Numbered from the stretch's first letter, positions 1 through 8,679 are shown. The stretch is 64,000 bases of DNA from Allobosea sp. (GCF_017308075.1 NZ_JAFKFX010000034.1:106011-170010), one strand, 5' to 3'. The notes: generated by a model not told the origin, from the sequence alone. Numbers and translations are program-made.

Positions 1-188
1 CTGTAGGCGCCCGGCCGGACCTCGCCTTCGCCCTGCCGGAGATGGGGCACGCAATCGGGCTGGGACGAGATCGCGACATGGACGAGATGCCAGTTGGCGC
101 CGGCGAGCAGCAGCAGGCCGCCGCCAATCGCCAGGCCGATGGCGAGCCTGCCGCGCCGGACCCGCTGGCTGGTCGCGATCTCGCTCAT
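1..188 (-). CDS. Small membrane protein downstream of fixP (partial, 3' end outside window)
   Basis: Seen: an ATG at 188 (minus) overlaps the fixP stop as ATGA, and the frame is open to the window edge for 62 codons. The translation has a basic N-terminus (MSEIATSQRVRRGR), one hydrophobic segment at about residues 15-30, then a short periplasmic-looking stretch with a Cys (SQPDCVPHL). Known: small proteins of this kind are often found after fixP and before fixGHIS in rhizobia; I do not know a proven function. Inference: translationally coupled to the cbb3 operon and possibly linked to oxidase assembly. The rest lies outside the window. Confidence 0.6.
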   Translation of the reverse strand, partial: MSEIATSQRVRRGRLAIGLAIGGGLLLLAGANWHLVHVAISSQPDCVPHLRQGEGEVRPGAY

Positions 189-1057
189 GGCCTCGGTTTC
201 CTGAGGTCGGCGAGGTAGAGCGCCAGGATCTTGCGATCGACCGGCGACAGCCGGTTCTCCCAGGCCGGCATCTGGCCCTGCCGGCCATGCCAGACCGAGT
301 TGAAGATCGACTGCGTGTCGCCGCCATAGATCCAGGCCTTGTCGGTCAGGTCCGGTGCGCCGAGCTCGGCATTGCCCTTGCCCTCATCGCCATGGCAGGC
401 GGCACAGTTGACGGCATAGATCGCCTTGCCGGCCTCGACCCTGGCCTTGTCGATGCTGCCCGGCGCCGCCGATAGCGACTGGACGAAGGCGGTGACGTTC
501 TCGACATCGGCGCGCGGAATCATGCCGTCGCGGCCGAAGGCGAGCATCTGGGCGCTGCGGCTCTCGCCATGACCGGAATTGATCCCGACCCGGATCGTCT
601 CCATCAGCGCCTCGGGCGTGCCACCCCAGAGGGTCGAGGCGGCCGTAAGATCGGGGAAGCCCTTGCTGCCCTTGGCGTCGATGCCGTGGCAGACGGCGCA
701 ATTGTCGCCGAACAGGGTGCGCCCGCTCTGGCGCACGATCGTCATCAGGGCCGGATCGGCCTGGATCGCGGCGAAGTCGGCGCTCTCGATCTTCTTGCTC
801 CAGGCGCGCGCCTGCTCGGCCTGCTCCAGCGAGCGCGCGATGCTCTTGCGATCATCGGCGCCGAGCAGGCCCTTGGTGAAGCTTGCGCCGGTCGGCCAGG
901 TCGGCATCAAGAGCCAATAGCCGAGCGAAAAGACGAAGGTCGCAATCAGGAAGAAGTACACGGCCCGGGGGACCGGCGTGTTCAGCTCCTTGATGCCGCT
1001 CCATTCATGACCGGTGGTCATGAAGCCGCTGTGAGGATCGCGTTCCTCTACCGCCAT
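185..1057 (-). CDS. fixP: cbb3-type cytochrome c oxidase subunit III (diheme CcoP/FixP)
   Basis: Membrane-anchored diheme c-type cytochrome that passes electrons into the cbb3 oxidase. The 290-residue protein has an N-terminal hydrophobic anchor at about residues 31-51 and two class I heme sites, CAVCH at 120-124 and CAACH at 218-222, each with a distal Met region (GMIP, GQMP). The start at 1057 (MAVEERD) was chosen because it follows GAGGA and overlaps the fixQ end by 10 bases; the frame extends 22 codons further upstream without support. Last structural subunit of fixNOQP; its stop overlaps the next gene. Confidence 0.95.
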   Translation of the reverse strand: MAVEERDPHSGFMTTGHEWSGIKELNTPVPRAVYFFLIATFVFSLGYWLLMPTWPTGASFTKGLLGADDRKSIARSLEQAEQARAWSKKIESADFAAIQADPALMTIVRQSGRTLFGDNCAVCHGIDAKGSKGFPDLTAASTLWGGTPEALMETIRVGINSGHGESRSAQMLAFGRDGMIPRADVENVTAFVQSLSAAPGSIDKARVEAGKAIYAVNCAACHGDEGKGNAELGAPDLTDKAWIYGGDTQSIFNSVWHGRQGQMPAWENRLSPVDRKILALYLADLRKPRP

Positions 1058-1218
1058 GGCCGGTCCTCGTCGCGCAGGATGGAATCGGCGGCCTTGTCGA
1101 AATGCTGCTTGTTCGACGGCCAATAGGTGTAGACCAGGACGGCGATCGAGAGACCGATCAGGTAGAACAACCCGTAGGATTTCGAGAACCAGACGGTCGT
1201 TTCATGGGCGAGGCTCAT
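1048..1218 (-). CDS. fixQ: cbb3-type oxidase subunit CcoQ/FixQ
   Basis: Fifty-six-residue single-span membrane protein between fixO and fixP. A hydrophobic helix lies at about residues 15-33 (YGLFYLIGLSIAVLVYTYW), followed by the charged tail typical of CcoQ. Known: CcoQ stabilises the cbb3 complex and is not catalytic. Its start overlaps the end of fixO by four bases and its end overlaps the start of fixP, so all three are translationally coupled. Confidence 0.9.
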   Translation of the reverse strand: MSLAHETTVWFSKSYGLFYLIGLSIAVLVYTYWPSNKQHFDKAADSILRDEDRPWR

Positions 1219-1997
1219 GGCTTGCCTCCTGAGGGCCTGGCTTCCGCCGACTTGGCCGCTGCCGGTTCGGCTTCCATCGCGACGGCCGGCTTGTGGGCTG
1301 CGTCGGTCAGGCGACCGAGGATCTGGAGATAGGCGACCATCGCGTCCATCTCGGTGAGCTCATTGGGCTTGCCATCGAAGGCACGCACCGTGGTCGCCTC
1401 GCCATAGCGCTTGGTCACGCCCTCGGCGAAAGGCGAGTCCGGCGCGGCCTGGCCATAGGCGTCGGCCGGGGCGTTGGCGATCATCTCGTCGGTATAGGGC
1501 ACGCCGACGGCGCGCAGCGAACGCAGATGCTTGCCGAGATCGTCGGTCCGCAGCGGCGTGCGCAGGAACCATGAATAGGCCGGCATGATCGAGACGGGGA
1601 CCACATCGCGCGGATTGTTGAGATGCGCGACATGCCAGGCGTCCGAATACTTGCCGCCATTGCGGGCGAGGTCCGGTCCGGTGCGCTTCGAGCCCCAGAG
1701 CATCGGATGGTCGTATTTGGACTCGACGGCGAGCGAATAGGGCCCGTAGCGCTCGACCTCGTCGCGCAGGGTCCGGATCATCTGCGAATGGCAGGCATAG
1801 CAGCCCTCGCGGATGTAGATGTTGCGGCCGGCCACCTCCAGCGGCGTGTAGACGCGCATGTCGGGCGCGTCCTCGACCGTCTGGTTGATGGTGAAGAGCG
1901 GCGCGATCTCGACGAGGCCGCCAATGCTGGCGACGCCGATCACCGCCAGCACGAAGCCGAGCGTCTTGCGTTCGAGACGATAGTGCAGACCAAACAT
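1215..1997 (-). CDS. fixO: cbb3-type cytochrome c oxidase subunit II (monoheme CcoO/FixO)
   Basis: Membrane-anchored monoheme cytochrome c of the cbb3 oxidase; relays electrons from FixP to the FixN heme b/b3-CuB centre. The 260-residue protein has a TM anchor at about residues 14-33 and the heme motif CYACH at 66-70 followed by SQMIR, which is characteristic of CcoO. The start at 1997 (MFGLHYRLER) matches family N-termini, lies 4 bases after the fixN stop and has a purine-rich GGGAGTGAGG upstream; the longer frame runs back into fixN. The C-terminal Ala/Glu/Lys-rich tail is variable in the family. Confidence 0.95.
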   Translation of the reverse strand: MFGLHYRLERKTLGFVLAVIGVASIGGLVEIAPLFTINQTVEDAPDMRVYTPLEVAGRNIYIREGCYACHSQMIRTLRDEVERYGPYSLAVESKYDHPMLWGSKRTGPDLARNGGKYSDAWHVAHLNNPRDVVPVSIMPAYSWFLRTPLRTDDLGKHLRSLRAVGVPYTDEMIANAPADAYGQAAPDSPFAEGVTKRYGEATTVRAFDGKPNELTEMDAMVAYLQILGRLTDAAHKPAVAMEAEPAAAKSAEARPSGGKP

Positions 1998-2001
1998 CGC
2001 C

Positions 2002-3648
2002 TCACTCCCCGGGCTGAAGGGCCGGGGCCGGAACCGGCACCGAACTGTCCGCGGCCGGATCATGCAGATGGGCCGCCCGGATCGTCATCCAGATATTATA
2101 GCAGCCGACGAGCGCGCCGATCAGGAAGAGCAGGCCGCCGATCGCGCGGGCGATGTAATAGGGCCGCATCGCCACGAGCGAATCGAGGAAGGAATAGGCC
2201 AGCGTGCCGCTTTCATTATAGGTCCGCCACATCAACCCCTGGATGATGCCGGAATTCCACATCGAGAAGACGTAGATGACGGTGCCGGCGAGGGCGAGCC
2301 AGAAATGCACCTCGACCAGCCCGGCCGAATACATCGCCTTGCGCTTCCAGAGCCAGGGCACGGTGGCGTAGATCGCGCCGAAGGTGATCATCGCGACCCA
2401 GCCGAGCGCGCCGGCATGGACGTGGCCGACCGTCCAGTCGGTGTAGTGCGAGAGCGCGTTGACCTGGCGGATCGCCATGAACGAGCCTTCGAAGGTCGAG
2501 AGGCCGTAGAACACGGCGGCGACCATCATGAAACGCAAGGTCGCGTCGTCGCGCACCCGGTCCCAGGCGCCGTTCAGGGTCAGCAGCGCATTACCCGCCG
2601 AAGCCCAGGACGGGACGAGCAACATCACCGAGAAGGTCACGCCCAGACTCTGCACCCATTGCGGCAGCGCTGTGTAGTGCAGATGGTGCGAACCCGCCCA
2701 CATGTAGAAGAAGGTAATGCCCCAGAAGCTGATGATCGACATCCGGTAGGAGTAGATCGGCCGGTCGGCGCGCTTCGGCAGATAGTAATACATCATGCCG
2801 AGGAAGCCGGCCGTCAGGAAGAAGGCGACGGCGTTGTGGCCGTACCACCATTGCGTCATCGCATCCTGGACGCCGGAGAAGGCGGAATAGCTCTTCGCCT
2901 GGCCGAGCGAGATCGGCATGGCGAGGTTGTTGACGATATGGAGGATCGCCACGACCAGGATGAACGCCATGTAATACCAGTTGGAGACGTAGATATGCGG
3001 CTCCTTGCGGCGGGCGAGCGTCCTGACATAGAGGATGAAATAGGTGACCCAGACGATCACCAGCCAGATATCGGCATACCATTCCGGCTCGGCATATTCC
3101 TTCGACTGGGTGATGCCCATCATGTAGCCGCTGACGGCGATCAGGCAGAAGAGATTATAGCCCAGCAGCACGAACCAGGGGCTTAGCTGGTCAGGCAGGC
3201 GCGCCCGCGAAGTCCGTTGCACCACGTAGAATGAGGTCGCGATCAGCGCATTGCCGCCGAATCCGAAGATCACGCCGGTGGTGTGGATCGGCCGGATGCG
3301 GCCGAAGCTCGCCCAGCCGGCATCGAAGGTCAGCTCGGGATAGACCAGGAGCCAGGCGACCCAGTCGCCGACGAACAGGCCGATCACGGCCCAGATCATC
3401 GCCATGATGATCCCGAACTTGGTCGGCTCGTCATAATAATGCTGCAGCCGCTCGGGCCCCGGTTCAGGCGCTAGATAGCCGGCTATGACCAGGAAGGCGC
3501 CCCCGGCCCCGGCGATCAGGAACATCAGGCCGTGCACACCGATCGGGTCGCCCTGACCGGCAATGGTGAGAAGGAGGCCGCCCAGCGCCAGCGCGACCAG
3601 TATGGTGAGCGCCAGCCGTCTTTCCGGAATCGTCAACTGGGAGATCAT
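2002..3648 (-). CDS. fixN: cbb3-type cytochrome c oxidase subunit I (CcoN/FixN)
   Basis: Catalytic subunit of the high-affinity cbb3 oxidase, reducing O2 to water at heme b3-CuB and pumping protons under low oxygen. The 548-residue polytopic protein carries the His ligands in recognisable contexts: WWYGHNAVAF (CuB His), GSHHLHYTALP (His pair) and DWTVGHVHAGALGW (heme ligands). First gene of the fixNOQP operon. A FixK/FNR-like box lies about 124 bases upstream, consistent with induction under microoxia. Length and motif order match CcoN, so this is not an aa3 subunit I. Confidence 0.97.
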   Translation of the reverse strand: MISQLTIPERRLALTILVALALGGLLLTIAGQGDPIGVHGLMFLIAGAGGAFLVIAGYLAPEPGPERLQHYYDEPTKFGIIMAMIWAVIGLFVGDWVAWLLVYPELTFDAGWASFGRIRPIHTTGVIFGFGGNALIATSFYVVQRTSRARLPDQLSPWFVLLGYNLFCLIAVSGYMMGITQSKEYAEPEWYADIWLVIVWVTYFILYVRTLARRKEPHIYVSNWYYMAFILVVAILHIVNNLAMPISLGQAKSYSAFSGVQDAMTQWWYGHNAVAFFLTAGFLGMMYYYLPKRADRPIYSYRMSIISFWGITFFYMWAGSHHLHYTALPQWVQSLGVTFSVMLLVPSWASAGNALLTLNGAWDRVRDDATLRFMMVAAVFYGLSTFEGSFMAIRQVNALSHYTDWTVGHVHAGALGWVAMITFGAIYATVPWLWKRKAMYSAGLVEVHFWLALAGTVIYVFSMWNSGIIQGLMWRTYNESGTLAYSFLDSLVAMRPYYIARAIGGLLFLIGALVGCYNIWMTIRAAHLHDPAADSSVPVPAPALQPGE

Positions 3649-4264
3649 CGGCGATCGTCCTTCGGCTCGCTACACGCATGTCGATGCAATCTGCGACATC
3701 GAGTCCACGAACCCGATCCGCGCCGGTCCGACAACAATGCCGCACAGGCAGGCCGGAATCGTCAAGGGCATTTAATATATATCAAAGATGATTGTTTCTC
3801 CCAACACGACAGGGCGTCGCAGTCCGGGCCACGACGCCGCACCGGCCGGGCGGAAGCGCGGCGCAGCCGGCGCTACCGCGCCCTTTATCCGTAATGCTGC
3901 GTGAAGACGCTCCATTGCCGATGAAAGCATCACGGACCGGCTCAGGTGGCCCGATCTGACCACCACCCGACAAGCTCATGTCTTCCCGACAGCGTGCGCC
4001 CGGGCCTTAGGAAAATCCGCGAATTCGGCGAAATGTAGCACCACGCTTGACTTCCCAGTCAACCATACTAATCATAACGCGCCATGATCAATTTTCGGCT
4101 ATACGATATCCATGGGACGACACATCGTCCCGCAAGCGCCCAGCCCTGAGGCGAATATCACGGCCTCGCCCGGCGGTCAGGCTTTTCGACAGCAATCCGA
4201 GCACGCAGCGCCTTTTTCGGCGAGAATGCGTATAGTCCGCCCTTCACGGGCGAGGGTCGCCCCC
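3649..4264. other. Divergent intergenic region fixN / ptsN-like gene
   Basis: A 616-base stretch without a supportable gene; the short frames in it lack family resemblance and good start sites. The fixN-proximal part holds an AT-rich segment with the FixK/FNR-like box. The rest is presumably the promoter region for the EIIA-like gene; no other site could be assigned with confidence. Confidence 0.6.
3772..3785 (-). promoter_or_regulatory. FixK/FNR-type binding box upstream of fixN
   Basis: TTAATATATATCAA matches the FNR/FixK consensus TTGAT-N4-ATCAA at 9 of the 10 defined positions (A for G in the left half). It lies about 124 bases upstream of the fixN start in a locally AT-rich patch. Centring at -41.5 would put the transcription start near 3737, leaving a leader of about 90 bases. 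fixNOQP operons of rhizobia are classic FixK targets. The site assignment is inference from sequence. Confidence 0.65.
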
Positions 4265-4759
4265 ATGGAAACGGCAGTGAACATCGCAACATTCCTCCGG
4301 GCAGAAGACATCGCGCTCGACCTGTCCGCCGCGAACAAGCAAGCCGCCATCGAGGCGGCATCGGAGCTGCTCTGCCCGGGCGAGGATGCTTGCCGCAAGG
4401 CGGTGCTCCAGGCGCTCCTGGCGCGTGAGCAGCTCGGCTCGACCGGCCTGGGCCGCGGCGTCGCGCTGCCGCATGCGCGCTCGAACACGCTGGCCGCGCC
4501 GAGGATCGCTCTGATGCGCCTGGAGCAATCGGTCGATTTCGGCGCGGCCGATGGCGACCCTGTCGACCTCGTGCTTGCCGTGATCTGGCCGGCCGAGGCG
4601 ATGGACGACTTTCTGGGCACGCTTTCCAAGTTCTGCAAGATGCTGCGCGAGCCGCGCCTGCTTCAGGGCTTGCGCGACGTCGCCACTCCCGAGGAAGCGA
4701 GCGAGCTCCTGCGCCTGACGGCGGAGCAGACCGCCGGTCCCGACAAGGCGCGCGCCTGA
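4265..4759 (+). CDS. PTS EIIA-like (nitrogen-type, PtsN-like) protein
   Basis: Cytoplasmic 164-residue protein of the fructose/mannitol EIIA family. Seen: the phospho-acceptor context G-V-A-L-P-H-A-R with its active-site His, followed by SNTLAAPRIALMRL and a conserved VDLVLAVIWP strand. Known: EIIANtr proteins accept phosphate from NPr and act as regulators (K+ homeostasis, nitrogen, stringent response) rather than in sugar uptake. The start at 4265 (METAVNI) was chosen over an upstream in-frame ATG at 4112 because similarity begins there and GCGAGGG lies upstream. It stands alone, without rpoN or hpf next to it, so it may be a paralogue of the canonical ptsN. Confidence 0.8.
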   Translation: METAVNIATFLRAEDIALDLSAANKQAAIEAASELLCPGEDACRKAVLQALLAREQLGSTGLGRGVALPHARSNTLAAPRIALMRLEQSVDFGAADGDPVDLVLAVIWPAEAMDDFLGTLSKFCKMLREPRLLQGLRDVATPEEASELLRLTAEQTAGPDKARA

Positions 4760-4790
4760 CAGCAGGACCGGCGTAAGCACCTGACACCTC

Positions 4791-4818
4791 CCGCCGCCGG
4801 AGACACGGCCGGCGGCGG
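4791..4818 (+). terminator. GC-rich hairpin after the EIIA-like gene
   Basis: Perfect 10-base arms CCGCCGCCGG and CCGGCGGCGG with an 8-base loop, 32 bases after the stop codon at 4759. No clear T-run follows (CTTCCCC), so intrinsic termination is likely but not certain. Confidence 0.55.
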
Positions 4819-4870
4819 CTTCCCCATTCAACCGACCAGCGGATTTTTTCGAACCCAGGAGGACAAGGAC

Positions 4871-5398
4871 GTGCGGATTGCCGATCGCACCGTTTTCGGA
4901 CGGAAGATCGCTCACGAGGCGACCTATGCCGACAATGACGGCCAAGGGCCCGGAGAACCCATCCGCATCCAGTATGCCGCGCTCCCCCATCGCCTCTCGC
5001 AGACGGGAAGCCTCGATGTCATGCTGATCACCTCGCGCGATACCGGCCGCTGGGTCCTCCCAAAGGGCTGGCCGATGCGCGGCAAGACGGCCCGCGAAGC
5101 AGCGGCGCGTGAAGCTTATGAGGAAGCCGGGCTGATCGGGCAGGCCGACGCCGCCGCCCTCGGCTCCTATCATTACCGCAAGCGCCGGCGGCGCGGCACA
5201 TCCGTGCTGTGCCGGGTCGATGTGTTCCCCCTCGACGTCCTGGCGGAACTCCAGCGTTGGCCGGAGAAGCGCCAGCGCCGGCGCTCCTGGTTCTCCGTCG
5301 AGGACGCAGCCGGGCTGGTCGACGAAGCCGAGCTGAAGGCCCTCATCCTGGCGGCGCAGGCGCACATCGGCCTCGGCGGCACGAAACCGGCAGGCTGA
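4871..5398 (+). CDS. NUDIX hydrolase, diphosphoinositol-polyphosphate phosphohydrolase-like
   Basis: A 175-residue Nudix protein starting at GTG (4871) behind a strong AGGAGGACAAGGAC ribosome site. The Nudix box is recognisable (GWPMRGK, seven residues, REAYEEAGL), preceded by RWVLPKG as in the DIPP-like subfamily. Odd: the first Glu of the G-x5-E part is Lys; the catalytic REaYEE part is intact. Known substrates of the superfamily are nucleoside diphosphates linked to another group; the DIPP-like clade acts on Ap(n)A or inositol pyrophosphates. The substrate here is unknown. It is flanked by hairpins, so it is probably monocistronic. Confidence 0.85.
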   Translation: MRIADRTVFGRKIAHEATYADNDGQGPGEPIRIQYAALPHRLSQTGSLDVMLITSRDTGRWVLPKGWPMRGKTAREAAAREAYEEAGLIGQADAAALGSYHYRKRRRRGTSVLCRVDVFPLDVLAELQRWPEKRQRRRSWFSVEDAAGLVDEAELKALILAAQAHIGLGGTKPAG

Positions 5399-5587
5399 AC
5401 CAAGCGGACTCCCGGGACCGGAGCGCTCCCGGAGGCCGAAAAGCAGCAACCGGCAAGCTTTCCTCAAGTCTATCGAGGAACATCCGCCCGGCACGAAACG
5501 ACAAGGCAGAATGCAGTCATACCGAACCATTCGGCATGACCGCATACCCGGCGAGCCAGCCTGAAAACGGCCAGAACCGCGCCGCGG

Positions 5588-5615
5588 TTGATTTTTCCGG
5601 ACACGGCGCTATAAG
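5588..5615 (+). promoter_or_regulatory. Sigma70-like promoter
   Basis: TTGATT at 5588-5593 and TATAAG at 5610-5615 with a 16-base spacer, a good match to the housekeeping consensus in an otherwise GC-rich region. A start near 5622 would give a short leader to the small ORF at 5665, and may also read towards the decarboxylase gene at 6063. Confidence 0.5.
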
Positions 5616-5664
5616 ATGGTGCCTTGCCCGATGCAGGCTACATCTGCTGGTTGGAGAGGATGGA

Positions 5665-5871
5665 ATGTCTCACGACGCCCCCTTCCAATTGGGGATGGGC
5701 TCAGTTTTACTGAACGCCTCCCAAAAGGAAGAAACCTTTGCGGCAAGCGCCTTGACGGCGCTGACCGAGGCGACCTGTATCGGTAGTCGCGCCGGCCTCG
5801 CGGCGCACGCCGCCGCAAGGCGCCACGCCGAGAAGAAGAGCCGGAACAACAGCGCGAAAGCACTGATCTAG
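5665..5871 (+). CDS. Hypothetical small protein, 68 residues
   Basis: Not a recognised family. An ATG at 5665 follows GGAGAGGATGGA and lies about 40 bases downstream of a good sigma70-like promoter. The product is Ala-rich, with a C-terminus rich in basic residues (ARRHAEKKSRNN). Its position in a 660-base gap with its own promoter and ribosome site supports expression; codon usage is less biased than in neighbours. It could also be a leader for the polyamine genes downstream. Confidence 0.35.
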   Translation: MSHDAPFQLGMGSVLLNASQKEETFAASALTALTEATCIGSRAGLAAHAAARRHAEKKSRNNSAKALI

Positions 5872-6062
5872 CACGCGGAAGCGGCGCTCGCAGAGACGAA
5901 GCCGCTATCGCCCGGCCGCCTTTTCCGCAGGCGGCCACGAACCGCATACCCTTTGCGCAATCGCATCTCCCCCGGCGCTCCGCGCCGTGCCGGGCGCTGC
6001 AACGACGGCGCGTATCACGGCGGCCCGGCGGCCGCCCCGCTTTCGACAGGCACGACGCATCG

Positions 6063-7160
6063 ATGATCCAGACCCCTTACTACCTGATCGACAAGGCAGG
6101 CTTGCTGCGCAATCTGCGGACGATCGAGCGCGTCCGCACGCAGTCGGGCGCCAAGGTGCTGCTGGCATTGAAGTGCTTCGCGACCTGGTCAGTGTTCGAC
6201 CTGATGCGCGAATATATGGACGGCACCACCTCGTCCTCGCTCAACGAGGTCAGGCTCGGCCGCGAGACCTTCGGCGGCGAGACGCATGCCTACAGCGTCG
6301 CCTATGCCGACCACGAGATCGACGAGGTGCTCGCCAACTCGGACAAGATCATCTTCAACTCGATCAGCCAGTTCGAGCGCTTCGCCGACAAGACCGCCGC
6401 GACGAGCCGTGGCCTGCGGCTCAATCCGCAGATCAGCGCCTCGGGCTTCGACCTCGCGGACCCGGCCCGGCCGTTCAGCCGCCTCGGCGAATGGGACGTC
6501 GAAAAGGTCGCGGCGATCATCGGCCGGCTCGACGGCTTCATGATCCACAATAACTGCGAGAATGCCGATTTCGCCCGCTTCGACGCGATCCTGACCCAGA
6601 TCGAGGAGAAATTCGGCGGATTGCTCAAGCAGGTCAACTGGGTGAGCCTGGGCGGCGGCATCCACTTCACCGCCGAGGGCTATGCGCTCGACGCCTTCTG
6701 CGACCGGCTGAAGAGCTTCTCGCAGCGCTATGGCGTGCAGGTCTATCTCGAGCCCGGCGAGGCGGCGGTCACCAAGAGCACCACCCTAGAGGTCACGGTG
6801 CTCGACACGCTCTTCAACGGCAAGCATCTCGCGATCGTCGACAGCTCGATCGAGGCGCATATGCTCGATCTGCTGATCTACCGGCAGACCGCCAAGATCG
6901 CGCCGGATGCCGGCCCGCATCGCAGCATGATCTGCGGCAAATCCTGCCTCGCCGGCGACATTTTCGGCGAGTTCCATTTCGAGCATGCGCTCAAGCCCGG
7001 CGACCGGATCTCGATCCAGGATGCCGCCGGCTACACCATGGTGAAGAAGAACTGGTTCAACGGCGTCCAGATGCCGGCGATCGCGGTGCGTGAGCTCGAC
7101 GGCAGCATCCGCAAGGTTCGCGACTTCACCTTCGACGACTTCAAGGCGAGCCTCTCCTGA
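6063..7160 (+). CDS. nspC: Carboxyspermidine/carboxynorspermidine decarboxylase
   Basis: PLP-dependent fold type III decarboxylase of 365 residues that converts carboxyspermidine (or carboxynorspermidine) to the free polyamine. Seen: N-terminal TPYYLIDKAGLLRN, the PLP lysine in VLLALKCFA (K37), the TSSSLNEVRLG strand, and a C-terminal GKSCLAGDIFGEF block (Cys near residue 295) typical of the active site in trans. The neighbouring gene encodes the preceding dehydrogenase, 53 bases downstream. Known: alphaproteobacteria such as Agrobacterium make spermidine by this route rather than with SpeE. Start at 6063 is the only ATG consistent with the family N-terminus; its ribosome site is weak. Confidence 0.92.
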   Translation: MIQTPYYLIDKAGLLRNLRTIERVRTQSGAKVLLALKCFATWSVFDLMREYMDGTTSSSLNEVRLGRETFGGETHAYSVAYADHEIDEVLANSDKIIFNSISQFERFADKTAATSRGLRLNPQISASGFDLADPARPFSRLGEWDVEKVAAIIGRLDGFMIHNNCENADFARFDAILTQIEEKFGGLLKQVNWVSLGGGIHFTAEGYALDAFCDRLKSFSQRYGVQVYLEPGEAAVTKSTTLEVTVLDTLFNGKHLAIVDSSIEAHMLDLLIYRQTAKIAPDAGPHRSMICGKSCLAGDIFGEFHFEHALKPGDRISIQDAAGYTMVKKNWFNGVQMPAIAVRELDGSIRKVRDFTFDDFKASLS

Positions 7161-7213
7161 GGCCCGCCACGCAACGCCACAGACAACACGAACAAAGGAG
7201 GCTCAGGCCCGAA

Positions 7214-8506
7214 ATGCAGAAGAAGAATGTCCTGATCATCGGCGGCGGCGGCGTAGGCCAGGTGGTGGCCCATAAATGCGCCCAGAACAACGACGTGCTC
7301 GGCGACATCCATATCGCCTCGCGCACCCTGGCGAAATGCGAGGCGATCGTCGCCTCGGTCAAGCAGAAGGGCACGCTCAAGACCAAGGGCGAGATCGCGG
7401 CCCATCAGCTCGACGCACTCGACATCGAGGCGACCAAGGCGCTGATCGCCAAGACCCGGGCCGGGATCGTGATCAATGTCGGCTCGGCCTTCCTGAACAT
7501 GTCGGTGCTTTCGGCCTGCATCCAGACCGGCGTCGCCTATATCGACACCGCGATCCACGAGGAGCCGCTGAAGATCTGCGAGACGCCGCCCTGGTACGGC
7601 AATTACGAGTGGAAGCGCCGCGAGGAATGCGCCAAGGCCGGCATCACCGCCATCCTCGGCGCCGGCTTCGACCCCGGCGTGGTCAACGCCTATGCGCGCC
7701 TCGCCAAGGACGAGTATTTCGACAAGATCGACTCGATCGACATCATCGACGTCAATGGCGGCGACCATGGCCGCTATTTCGCGACGAACTTCGATCCGGA
7801 GATCAATTTCCGCGAGTTCACCGGCACGGTCTGGTCCTGGCAGAACCGCCAGTGGACCTCGAACAAGATGTTCGAGGTCCGCAAGGACTGGGACCTGCCC
7901 GTCGTCGGCACGCGCCCGACCTACCTGACCGGCCATGACGAGATCCATTCGCTGTCGCGCAATCTCGACGTGCCGGACATCCGCTTCTGGATGGGCTTCG
8001 GCGAGCGCTACATCACGGTCTTCACCGTGCTGAACAATCTCGGCCTGCTCTCCGAGCAGCCGATCCGCACCGCCGAGGGCCAGGAGATCGTGCCGCTCAA
8101 GGTGGTCAAGGCCGTACTGCCCGACCCGTCCTCGCTGGCGCCTAACTATACCGGCAAGACCTGTATCGGCGACCTGGTGAAGGGCGAGAAGGACGGCAAG
8201 GCGCGCGAGGTCTTCATCTACAACGTCGCCGACCACGAGGAGGCCTATGCCGAGGTCGGCAGCCAGGGCATCTCCTACACCGCCGGCGTGCCGGCGGTCG
8301 CCGCCGCGATGCTGATCGCCAGCGGCGAGTGGGATGTGCGCGGCATGGTCAATGTCGAGGAGCTGCCGCCGCGGCCCTTCCTCGGCCTGCTCGACCGGAT
8401 GGGCCTGCCGACGCGGATCCGCGACGAGGCCGGCGACCGTGCGCTGAGCTTCGCGGCCACGCCGGACGTCGCCAAGCGCGCGGCCGAACCGGCTCTGGCC
8501 GACTAA
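7214..8506 (+). CDS. Carboxyspermidine dehydrogenase (saccharopine dehydrogenase family)
   Basis: A 430-residue NAD(P)-dependent enzyme of the LYS9/saccharopine reductase fold that reductively condenses aspartate semialdehyde with a diamine to carboxyspermidine, the substrate of the upstream decarboxylase. Seen: N-terminal Rossmann glycine motif IIGGGGVGQ, then HIASRTLAKCE; a central GAGFDPGVVNAYAR block characteristic of carboxynorspermidine synthase. AAAGGAGG lies 12 bases upstream of the ATG. Co-transcribed with nspC. A strong hairpin 70 bases past the stop probably ends the unit. Confidence 0.92.
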   Translation: MQKKNVLIIGGGGVGQVVAHKCAQNNDVLGDIHIASRTLAKCEAIVASVKQKGTLKTKGEIAAHQLDALDIEATKALIAKTRAGIVINVGSAFLNMSVLSACIQTGVAYIDTAIHEEPLKICETPPWYGNYEWKRREECAKAGITAILGAGFDPGVVNAYARLAKDEYFDKIDSIDIIDVNGGDHGRYFATNFDPEINFREFTGTVWSWQNRQWTSNKMFEVRKDWDLPVVGTRPTYLTGHDEIHSLSRNLDVPDIRFWMGFGERYITVFTVLNNLGLLSEQPIRTAEGQEIVPLKVVKAVLPDPSSLAPNYTGKTCIGDLVKGEKDGKAREVFIYNVADHEEAYAEVGSQGISYTAGVPAVAAAMLIASGEWDVRGMVNVEELPPRPFLGLLDRMGLPTRIRDEAGDRALSFAATPDVAKRAAEPALAD

Positions 8507-8576
8507 GACGCCGAACGTCCCGGCGGATGCGGAAGGGCGCTCCAGCGCCATGTGAGAGCATCGGCCCGAAGAAGAC

Positions 8577-8606
8577 TGGCCGGACGGTGGCAATCCCGTC
8601 CGGCCA
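8577..8606 (+). terminator. Hairpin after the polyamine operon
   Basis: Perfect 11-base arms TGGCCGGACGG and CCGTCCGGCCA around an 8-base loop, 71 bases after the dehydrogenase stop. No uridine run follows. Confidence 0.55.
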
Positions 8607-8679
8607 ATCCTCGTTGCGGCAGGCCACAGCGTCCGGACAGCGATACGGCCCTTCGGAGCGCACGACGACCGCGCGCTTC

